From contig CADCVR010000078.1 in NCBI GenBank assembly GCA_902806205.1, positions 1-52,957 on the forward strand: a stretch of 52,957 bases of DNA, written 5' to 3'. Below the pieces are notes generated by a model. It did no database searches and had not been told where the DNA came from. It worked only from the letters and a program-made list of their open reading frames with translations. Source of the stretch: an uncultured Solirubrobacteraceae bacterium. GTDB taxonomy: Bacteria; Actinomycetota; Thermoleophilia; Solirubrobacterales; Solirubrobacteraceae. Shown here piece after piece: positions 23,671 to 29,426 of this stretch. How positions within the stretch are numbered: position 1 is the stretch's first letter; the number at the start of each line of letters is the position of its first letter. A program made the translations under genes and the position numbers.

Positions 23671-23695
23671 GGGCGGGGCCCTCGTGGCCTCGCCC
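23671..23695 (+). terminator. hairpin after secreted protein gene
   Basis: GGGCGGGGCC (23671-23680) pairs with GGCCTCGCCC (23686-23695) with one G-T pair, around a 5-base loop, 10 bases after the stop codon. Confidence 0.6.
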
Positions 23696-23772
23696 GCCGT
23701 GCCGCGGCGCGGAGGCGTCAGCGCTCCTGCGTCGGCTCGACGCCGTGGCGCGGTCGGTGAGACCCTCTGGCG

Positions 23773-24165
23773 ATGGACGATCCAATCCAGTGGGGCCGAA
23801 CCCATCTCGACTGGACGCCGGACGGGTACCGGCTCGTGCTCACGATCCGGCTCCGGGAGCGAGCCGCGGCGCTCTTCGAGAGTCGACTCGCCGGTCTTCT
23901 CGAGAGCTTCGAAGCGCTCCTCGACGACGACCTCTTGTACGACTTCGCGTCAGGGGCCGTCCCGAACGTTCCCCGGGCGGGCGTCGGCACGGGGCACGCC
24001 ACCCTCGCCATCATCGCGGGCCGCTCCCTCTTCGCGGTCGATGCCGACAGTTTTCGGACCGCGCTCACAGAGCTGGCGGTCACCTGTCGCCGGGAGGCAG
24101 ACGAGCAGCAACAGCGCGACGAGGAGATCGCGGAGGGATGGCTCGCGAAGCTCCGAGCCCCCTGA
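23773..24165 (+). CDS. hypothetical protein, 130 residues
   Basis: The frame from ATG 23773 (MDDPIQWGRTHLDWTPDGYR) encodes a soluble, acidic protein with an initial beta-like segment (LVLTIRLRERAAALF), a helical middle (LLESFEALLDDDLLYDF) and a charged C-terminal helix ending EEIAEGWLAKLRAP. No signal peptide, membrane segment or family motif is recognised. The composition is ordinary, unlike antisense frames, and it fills the gap between two other plus-strand genes. There is no strong ribosome site. Confidence 0.55.
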   Translation: MDDPIQWGRTHLDWTPDGYRLVLTIRLRERAAALFESRLAGLLESFEALLDDDLLYDFASGAVPNVPRAGVGTGHATLAIIAGRSLFAVDADSFRTALTELAVTCRREADEQQQRDEEIAEGWLAKLRAP

Positions 24166-24236
24166 GTCGACGGCCGCAGCAGCCGGAACATCGCTTACCG
24201 GGCGCGCTGAACGGCGGTCCGCGACGTCCACCGGGC

Positions 24237-24242
24237 TACGGT
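24237..24242 (+). promoter_or_regulatory. -10 box for leaderless desaturase transcript
   Basis: TACGGT ends 9 bases before the desaturase ATG at 24252. The intervening AGAGGTTAG contains a weak AGAGG, so either leaderless or short-leader initiation is possible. Confidence 0.45.
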
Positions 24243-24251
24243 AGAGGTTAG

Positions 24252-25394
24252 ATGTCAACCTCGTCGTCCACGGCCCACCTCGACCAGGACGCGCGGGAGG
24301 CGCTCGCAGCCGAGCTCGACGCGCTCCACGCGGAGGTTCGCGCCGACCTCGGCGCGCGCGACGCGGCGTACATCCGCGGGGTGATCAAGGCGCAGCGCCA
24401 GCTCGAGGCCGCGGGCCGCGCGCTCCTGCTCGGCTCGCGCTGGAAGCCGGCGCTGGCGGGGGGCACCGTCGCGCTCACGCTCTCGAAGGTCATCGAGAAC
24501 ATGGAGCTCGGGCACAACATCATGCACGGGCAGTGGGACTGGATGCGCGACCCTGCGGTCCACTCGACGACGTGGGAGTGGGACGCCGCGTCGACCGCGC
24601 GCTCGTGGAAGCACTCGCACAACTTCCAGCACCACACCTACACGAACGTCGTCGGCAAGGACCGCGACCTCGGCTATTCGGCGATGCGCGTCGACGCCGA
24701 CCAGCCGTGGCGCCCGGTCTACCTCGCACAGCCGGTCTACGGCATGCTGATGGCGCTGACGTTCGAGTGGGGGATCGCGCTCTACGACATGGAGCTCGAC
24801 GCGGTGAAGCGCGGGGAGAAGAGCAAGGCGCAGGCGCGCCAGGAGTTGCGGGCCTTCGCCGAGAAGGCGCTCACGCAGCTCGGCAAGGACTACGCCTTGT
24901 TCCCCGCGCTGGCCGGACGCAAGGGCTTCGCACGGGCACTCGCCGCGAACGTCGTCGCGAACCTCGCGCGCAACCTGTGGGTCCACACGGTCGTGTTCAT
25001 GGGTCACATCCCGGAGCCGGCCGAGACGTTCACCGAGGACCAGTACGAGAACGAGACGCGCGGCGACTGGTACGTCCGCCAGGTCACGGGCTCCTGCAAC
25101 CTCGACGGCTCGCCCCTCTTCCACCTGATGACGGGCAACCTCTCCTTCCAGATCGAGCATCACCTCTTCCCGGACGTTCCCAGCAGCCGCTACTCAGACG
25201 TCGCCCCGCGCGTGCGCGAGATCTGCGGGCGCTACGGCCTGCCGTACCACTCGGGCCGGCTCGGTCGCCAGTACCGCTCCGTCGCGAAGAAGATCTTGCG
25301 GCTCTCGTTCCCCGGGGGCGGGCCGAGGGCGGTCGCGCCGGCGGCCTTCACCCCCGCCCGGGCACCCGAGGTGCCGGCGCTCGCGCTCGTCTGA
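24252..25394 (+). CDS. acyl-lipid/acyl-CoA fatty acid desaturase
   Basis: The gene encodes 380 residues of the membrane di-iron desaturase family. Three histidine boxes are present: HNIMH at residues 88-92 (ELGHNIMHGQW), HSHNFQHH at 121-128, and QIEHH near residue 300 (SFQIEHHLFPDVPSSRY). The QIEHH box with Gln at its first position is typical of front-end and acyl-lipid desaturases. Hydrophobic segments lie around 66-84, 160-185 and 230-255. The enzyme introduces a double bond into fatty acyl chains in the membrane, probably using ferredoxin or a flavoprotein partner that is not encoded here. It ends convergently with the TetR gene. It is 8 kb from the cyclooxygenase-like gene, so a shared lipid pathway is only a possibility. 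Confidence 0.93.
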   Translation: MSTSSSTAHLDQDAREALAAELDALHAEVRADLGARDAAYIRGVIKAQRQLEAAGRALLLGSRWKPALAGGTVALTLSKVIENMELGHNIMHGQWDWMRDPAVHSTTWEWDAASTARSWKHSHNFQHHTYTNVVGKDRDLGYSAMRVDADQPWRPVYLAQPVYGMLMALTFEWGIALYDMELDAVKRGEKSKAQARQELRAFAEKALTQLGKDYALFPALAGRKGFARALAANVVANLARNLWVHTVVFMGHIPEPAETFTEDQYENETRGDWYVRQVTGSCNLDGSPLFHLMTGNLSFQIEHHLFPDVPSSRYSDVAPRVREICGRYGLPYHSGRLGRQYRSVAKKILRLSFPGGGPRAVAPAAFTPARAPEVPALALV

Positions 25395-25443
25395 GGCAGC
25401 TTCGAGGCGGCGGGCTGCGACGCCGGCACGGGGCGAAGGCGCT

Positions 25444-26076
25444 TCAGGCCAGGCCGTCGAGCAGCCGCCCGACGACGGCCAGCAGGCGCTCACGAGCGAC
25501 AGAACGTCCTCCGCCGCAGAGGTGCGAGTAGAGGTCGGCGCGAAAGGGCGCGAGCAGGACGTGGGCGAGGACGTCGATGTCCAGGTCCCCGTCGAGCTCG
25601 CGCAGCAGGATGCGCACGTGGGTGTGGTAGGCGCCGTAGGGGCCGCCGCCGAAGCGGGCGCTGACGAGCGCGGTGCGGTCCGCCTCGAGGATGAGCTCCC
25701 CGTGGCGGTCCATGAGGCGACTGAGGGCGCTGAAGAAGGCGAGCAGCCGGTCCCGCGGCGCGGCGCCCGGACCGAGGGGGGCGGGGCCGCGGAGGAAGCC
25801 CTCCTGCAACGCGATCGACTCGGCCTCCAGGAGCGCCAGGGCGAGCCCGCTGCGATCGCCGAAGCGGCGGTAGAGGGTGCCCTTGCCGACCTGGGCTGTC
25901 GCGGCGATCTCGTCCATCGAGACGTTCGTGACCCCGCGTTCGGCGAAGAGGCGCTTGGCGGTGCAGAGGATCCGCTCGCGGTTGCGGGCGGCGTCGGAGC
26001 GCTCCGGCCGGCCGGCGGGCTGCAGGACGGGCAGCTCGATTGGAGAGGGGAGCTCGGACACGGCGACGGCGGCCAT
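25444..26076 (-). CDS. TetR-family transcriptional regulator
   Basis: The gene encodes 210 residues. The N-terminal HTH reads RERILCTAKRLFAERGVTNV and SMDEIAATAQVGKGTLYRRF, a canonical TetR DNA-binding domain at about 30-80. The C-terminal ligand domain contains RDRLLAFFSALSRLMDRHGE and matches the SBP-like TetR C-terminal group common in actinobacteria. It is the third gene of a minus-strand run YceI / FMN reductase / TetR (34-base gap), so it probably autoregulates the operon through the two CGGAC-N4-GTCCG operators upstream of the first gene. The inducer is unknown. ATG 26076 precedes a 25-residue non-conserved arm; a later start is possible. Confidence 0.93.
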   Translation of the reverse strand: MAAVAVSELPSPIELPVLQPAGRPERSDAARNRERILCTAKRLFAERGVTNVSMDEIAATAQVGKGTLYRRFGDRSGLALALLEAESIALQEGFLRGPAPLGPGAAPRDRLLAFFSALSRLMDRHGELILEADRTALVSARFGGGPYGAYHTHVRILLRELDGDLDIDVLAHVLLAPFRADLYSHLCGGGRSVARERLLAVVGRLLDGLA

Positions 26077-26110
26077 CGTAGAGCGGCGGCGGTCCGGGAC
26101 CCGGGCACGC

Positions 26111-26668
26111 TCAGGCCGCCGCGGCCACCGCGGGGGTCGCGGCGGCCACGAGCGCCTCGAGCATCGCGGCGAGCTCCCCGCGGAGCTCCGGGGTGGTCAG
26201 GCGGCCGTCGGTGTCGAAGTGCTGCGACGCCTGCCCGACGGGCAGCTCGCCCTCGAGCACGCTCGCCCCGGTCGCGCCGAGCACCTTGCGCAGCTCGGCC
26301 TGGGCCCAGACGGCGCCGAACAGCCCCGTGCTGGCGCCCACGACGGCGGTGGGCACCCCGCGGAGCACTGTGCCGGTGGACGGCCGGGAGAGCCAGTCGA
26401 TCGCGTTCTTCAGCTGGCCCGGGATGGAGTGGTTGTACTCGGGCGTGGCGATCAGCAGGGCGTCCGCGTGGGCGATGGCGTCACGCAGCGCGCGGACCGT
26501 GCCGTGCGGATCGTGCTCGTCGTCCTCGTCGAAGGGGGGGATGGCCTTGAGGTTCTCGTGGACGACGAGCTCGCTCCCGGACGGCAGCAGCTCGGCTGCC
26601 GACCGGAGGAGCGTCGTGTTCCACGAGTCGGCGCGCAGGCTCCCGGAGACGGCCAGGATGCGCATCAT
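26111..26668 (-). CDS. NADPH-dependent FMN reductase-like protein
   Basis: The gene encodes 185 residues in a flavodoxin-like fold: MRILAVSGSLRADSWNTTLL (FMN phosphate loop GSLRxxSxN), ADALLIATPEYNHSIPGQLK and NAIDWLSR, then PTAVVGASTGLFGAVWAQAE. These are the standard motifs of the FMN_red family (chromate/quinone/azo reductases). It likely reduces quinones or flavins in the cytoplasm. The start is ATG 26668 or the adjacent ATG 26665; the first overlaps nothing and lies two bases after the YceI stop, implying translational coupling. Its place in a TetR-controlled operon with YceI suggests a stress or xenobiotic response. Confidence 0.92.
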   Translation of the reverse strand: MMRILAVSGSLRADSWNTTLLRSAAELLPSGSELVVHENLKAIPPFDEDDEHDPHGTVRALRDAIAHADALLIATPEYNHSIPGQLKNAIDWLSRPSTGTVLRGVPTAVVGASTGLFGAVWAQAELRKVLGATGASVLEGELPVGQASQHFDTDGRLTTPELRGELAAMLEALVAAATPAVAAAA

Positions 26669-26670
26669 CG

Positions 26671-27219
26671 CTACGCCTTGACGAACGCGAGATCGAGGGT
26701 GAGCTTGACCTCGTTGGCGAGCGCGAAGCCGCCCTTGGGCAGCGGGGCGTTCCAGTTGAGGCCGAACGCCGTGCGGTCGATCCTCGTCTCCACGGAGATG
26801 CCGAGGCGCGTGTTGCCGTAGAGATCCTCGGCGCCGTCGGCGAGCTGACCGCGGCCCTCGACACGCTGGGTCGAGCCCTTGATCGACAGATCGCCGGTCA
26901 CGACGACGTCGCCGTCCGTCCTCGTGAACGACCCCGAGGTGAAGGTGATCGTCGGGAACTGCTCCGCGGCGAAGAAGTCGTCGGCCATGAGGTGGCCCTT
27001 GAACTGCGGGTCGTCGATGTCGATCGAGGCGACCTGGACCGTGCCCGTGAGGGTTGTGGTGCCGTCCTCGTCGGCCAGGAGCGTCGCATCGATGTCCTTG
27101 AACTCGCTGCGAAAAGTGTTGACGACGGCGTGCTTGATGGCGAAGCCGGCGCTCGAGTGGGTCGGGTCGAGCTGCCACGTGCCGGTGGGGACGGCGGTGG
27201 CGAGTGCGGTGGGGGACAT
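26671..27219 (-). CDS. YceI family protein
   Basis: The gene encodes 182 residues, the usual size. The lipocalin-like YceI barrel is clear: GTWQLDPTHSSAGFAIKHAV, LTGTVQVASIDIDDPQFKGH, FFAAEQFPTITFTSGSF and RTAFGLNWNAPLPKGGFALA. YceI proteins bind isoprenoid-like lipids or quinones. No signal peptide is present, so this one is cytoplasmic, as is common in actinobacteria. ATG 27219 has an AAGGAGCT ribosome site. It is the first gene of the YceI / FMN reductase / TetR operon. Its promoter carries a TACAGT -10 box with a palindromic operator on each side. Confidence 0.95.
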   Translation of the reverse strand: MSPTALATAVPTGTWQLDPTHSSAGFAIKHAVVNTFRSEFKDIDATLLADEDGTTTLTGTVQVASIDIDDPQFKGHLMADDFFAAEQFPTITFTSGSFTRTDGDVVVTGDLSIKGSTQRVEGRGQLADGAEDLYGNTRLGISVETRIDRTAFGLNWNAPLPKGGFALANEVKLTLDLAFVKA

Positions 27220-27244
27220 CGGAGCTCCTTGAGGTGGCGGTTTT

Positions 27245-27292
27245 GCGGACCGTGGTCCGCTTTGTTCCCCACTGTAGCGGACTTCGGTCCGT
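27245..27292 (-). promoter_or_regulatory. two tandem operators flanking the -10 box of the YceI operon
   Basis: Operator 1 (27245-27260) is the perfect palindrome GCGGACCGTGGTCCGC. Operator 2 (27277-27292) is GCGGACTTCGGTCCGT. Both contain CGGAC-N4-GTCCG and their starts are 32 bases apart, about three helical turns. The minus-strand box TACAGT (27276-27271) lies between them, so a bound repressor would cover the -35 and the start of transcription. The operon's own TetR protein is the natural candidate. Confidence 0.75.
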
Positions 27293-27344
27293 TCTCGCCA
27301 GCCACCCTGCCCCGGCGTCGGCTGTCTCTCGACATCCGTCTGAT

Positions 27345-28649
27345 TCACGCCGTCTCGCGCAGCGCGTCGGAGAGCGGGCGCAGGATGAGCAGCCCCGCCA
27401 GCGCGGCGGCCGCGAGCACGCCTACGGCGACCCGTGAGGCGTCGAAGGCGGAAAGCCCGACGAGCTCGCGCATCGCGAGCACCGTGCCGCCCCACAGCAC
27501 GAGCGGGCCGAAGCCGCTCGACAGCTTGCCGACCAGCGCGTACAGGGAGAAGTCCTCCCCGCGGCGGTCCTCGGGGACCAGGCGCAGCAGGAAGATCCGG
27601 TCGACCGCGGAGAGCGACCCGAGGGCGATCCCCACGACCGGGCCGAGCACCCAGAGGAGCGCGCTGGAGCCCGTGCCCGCTCCGAGCACCAGCGTGGCGA
27701 CCGTCACCATCAACGTCACGAGCACGACCTTGCGCGGCCCGACGCGCTCGGCGGCGAGCCCGGCGCCGATGGCGCCGCCGATCGCCGCGACCGTCGCGAC
27801 GGCCAGCAGCAGGTCGATCTCGCTGTCCTCGAAGTCGCCCGTGCGCCCCGCGTAGACCGTCATGAACTGGATCACGGTCGCGATCGCGTCGACGTAGAAG
27901 AACCGCGCGACGAGCAGCCGCCCGTGCGGCGCCTGGCGCGCGCGCCGCACGCTGGCGACCAGCTCGGCCAGCGGCCCGCGCGTCGGCTGTCGTGCCCGCC
28001 GGGCGGGCGCGATCTCCGGCGGTGGGTCGGCGCCGGCGTGGCCGGCCGGCGCTTCCCCTGAAGCGGCGCCGCGACCGCCCCGCGGACGCTCGCGCACGAG
28101 CAGGAAGCACGGCAGCGCGAAGACGCCGAAGAGCCCGGCGGCAGGCAGGAACGCGGCCTGGGCGTTGCCTTCGGTCACGATCGCCCCGATCGCGAACAGC
28201 GCGGTGAGCGAGCCGACGTAGCCCACCGCCACCCCGGTGCCCGAAACGCGCCCGCGGCGCCTCTCCTGCGGCGCGACCGTCGCCAGCAGCGGGTGATACT
28301 GCGAATCGGCGACGTTGAAGCAGAACGTCGCCAGCCCGGCGACGATCAGCGCCAGCAGCACGGGTCCGACGGTTCCGAGCAGTGCCGTCAGCCCGACGCA
28401 CAGCGTCGTGAAGACCATCAGGGTCGGCTTGTGGCGACCGGCCGCATCGGCGCGCGCGCCGACCACGGGAAGGGTCACGACGAGCAGCAGCGAGACGGCG
28501 GCGCTCATCAGCCCGACGTAGACGTCGGGCTGCCCGCGCTCCGTGATGATCCAGTCGTTGAAGTAGCGGGTCACCACCACGAGCGAGAAGATCGTGTTGG
28601 CGAAGTCGTAGAGGACCCAGCCGACGACGGGAAGCCGGTCACGGGTCAC
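27345..28649 (-). CDS. MFS transporter, UMF1/Atg22-like
   Basis: The gene encodes 434 residues with about twelve membrane segments. The start VTRDRLPVVGWVLYDFANTI is diagnostic of the UMF1 (YxiO/Atg22-like) group of the major facilitator superfamily. DADAAGRHKP-like loop motifs (VGARADAAGRHKPTLMVF) and DRIFLLRLVPEDRRGEDFSL in the C-terminal half are also present. A long charged loop lies in the middle (about 205-250, Pro/Arg-rich). The substrate is unknown. GTG 28649 has a TAGGGT box 7 bases upstream and no Shine-Dalgarno sequence, consistent with a leaderless transcript. Confidence 0.92.
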   Translation of the reverse strand: MTRDRLPVVGWVLYDFANTIFSLVVVTRYFNDWIITERGQPDVYVGLMSAAVSLLLVVTLPVVGARADAAGRHKPTLMVFTTLCVGLTALLGTVGPVLLALIVAGLATFCFNVADSQYHPLLATVAPQERRRGRVSGTGVAVGYVGSLTALFAIGAIVTEGNAQAAFLPAAGLFGVFALPCFLLVRERPRGGRGAASGEAPAGHAGADPPPEIAPARRARQPTRGPLAELVASVRRARQAPHGRLLVARFFYVDAIATVIQFMTVYAGRTGDFEDSEIDLLLAVATVAAIGGAIGAGLAAERVGPRKVVLVTLMVTVATLVLGAGTGSSALLWVLGPVVGIALGSLSAVDRIFLLRLVPEDRRGEDFSLYALVGKLSSGFGPLVLWGGTVLAMRELVGLSAFDASRVAVGVLAAAALAGLLILRPLSDALRETA

Positions 28650-28656
28650 GTCGCCA

Positions 28657-28662
28657 ACCCTA
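28657..28662 (-). promoter_or_regulatory. -10 box for leaderless MFS transcript
   Basis: TAGGGT on the minus strand ends 7 bases before GTG 28649. The dispersed element at 28662-28682 abuts it immediately upstream, where a regulator could affect this promoter. Confidence 0.5.
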
Positions 28663-28682
28663 GGGGTCTGTTGATGTATCGC
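28662..28682 (-). repeat. dispersed upstream element (copy near MFS gene)
   Basis: On the minus strand this begins GCGATACATCAACAGACCCC and continues TAGGG. A near copy begins GCGATATATCAACAGACTCC at 51781 upstream of the membrane-protein gene, with three differences in about 24 bases. The first three bases overlap the stop of the small HTH gene. Confidence 0.55.
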
Positions 28683-28873
28683 TAGGTCTCGTCGCCGTAG
28701 GGGTTCGGGCGACGCAGCCACGCCCGGACCGCTTCGAGGTCGAAGAGCGCGTCGTCGCCGGCGTCGAACGCGCAGGGAAAGCCCTCCGTCGCGACCGCTG
28801 CCCGGAGCCATTCCGGCGTGACCAGCAGGTGGTCGGCGACCTCGGGGAGGGAGAGCAGGCGGCGCTCGGGCAT
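28682..28873 (-). CDS. small helix-turn-helix protein
   Basis: The gene encodes 63 residues from ATG 28873: MPERRLLSLPEVADHLLVTP, then EWLRAAVATEGFPC, then DALFDLEAVRAWLRRPNP. The arrangement L(S)LPEVADxLxVTxxxLRxxV...F..G....FD.EAVRAWL is that of MerR-like/excisionase-type winged HTH domains (DNA-binding domain in the first half, wing and terminal helix after). No other domain is present. It could be a stand-alone DNA-binding protein acting on a neighbour. It is divergent from the gene at 28920, with 46 bases between start codons. Confidence 0.65.
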   Translation of the reverse strand: MPERRLLSLPEVADHLLVTPEWLRAAVATEGFPCAFDAGDDALFDLEAVRAWLRRPNPYGDET

Positions 28874-28907
28874 CAGCACCCATGGTGCCTGACCGCGCCG
28901 AGCGCCG

Positions 28908-28913
28908 TACCCT
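28908..28913 (+). promoter_or_regulatory. -10 box for leaderless transcript
   Basis: TACCCT ends 6 bases before ATG 28920. No ribosome-binding site is possible in the remaining CCCGCC, so initiation must be leaderless if this is the promoter. Confidence 0.5.
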
Positions 28914-28919
28914 CCCGCC

Positions 28920-29378
28920 ATGGCCTACAGCACCGCGGAGGCTCGGCAGGAGATGCTCGACACGGTCGCCGCGGCGATCGACGATCTCGCGGTGGCGCTC
29001 GCCGATCTCGGGGAGGCCTTCGAGCTGCTCGACGACACGACCGCCGAGCGCCTCGAGGGGGAGCTGTTCAAGCCGGCGCAGGCGGCCGCCGCCCGCCTGA
29101 AGCGCACCCACGCCGCGTTCGCCGAGCGCCACGGCCTGCTCGCGCGCGCCGCCACGCCGCCGACGCCGGGCTCGCCGTCCCACGGCGTGCGGGGGTTCGT
29201 CGACCGCGCGGTGAGCGCCTGCGCGCGTGCGGACGGCCGGCTCGCCGAGCTGCAGGACTCGCTGCGCCCCGTGGAGGTCGGTGATCCGGAGCTGCGCGCC
29301 GGGCTCTCCGAGACGCGCCGGATCGTCAGCGAGCTGCCCGGGCGCGCCCGGCTGTTCCTGCGGACACTGGGGCGGTGA
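28920..29378 (+). CDS. hypothetical helical protein, 152 residues
   Basis: The protein is strongly helical and acidic: EMLDTVAAAIDDLAVALADL, GEAFELLDDTTAERLEGELF, then a basic helix (AAAARLKRTHAAFAERHGL), a Pro/Gly hinge (TPPTPGSPSHG) and a second helical half ending LPGRARLFLRTLGR. No signal peptide, membrane segment or catalytic motif is seen. The heptad-like spacing of Leu/Ala suggests a helical bundle or dimer. The family is not recognised. ATG 28920 is well supported by the TACCCT box 6 bases upstream. The gene is convergent with the LVIVD gene, with a shared hairpin between them. Confidence 0.75.
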   Translation: MAYSTAEARQEMLDTVAAAIDDLAVALADLGEAFELLDDTTAERLEGELFKPAQAAAARLKRTHAAFAERHGLLARAATPPTPGSPSHGVRGFVDRAVSACARADGRLAELQDSLRPVEVGDPELRAGLSETRRIVSELPGRARLFLRTLGR

Positions 29379-29390
29379 GGGCGGCCGGCG

Positions 29391-29423
29391 GCCGGCCGGA
29401 CCGCGCTGAGGCGTCCGGCCGGC
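29391..29423. terminator. bidirectional hairpin between convergent genes
   Basis: GCCGGCCGGAC (29391-29401) pairs perfectly over 11 bp with GTCCGGCCGGC (29413-29423) around an 11-base loop, between the stops at 29378 (+) and 29427 (-). Confidence 0.75.
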
Positions 29424-29426
29424 GAT

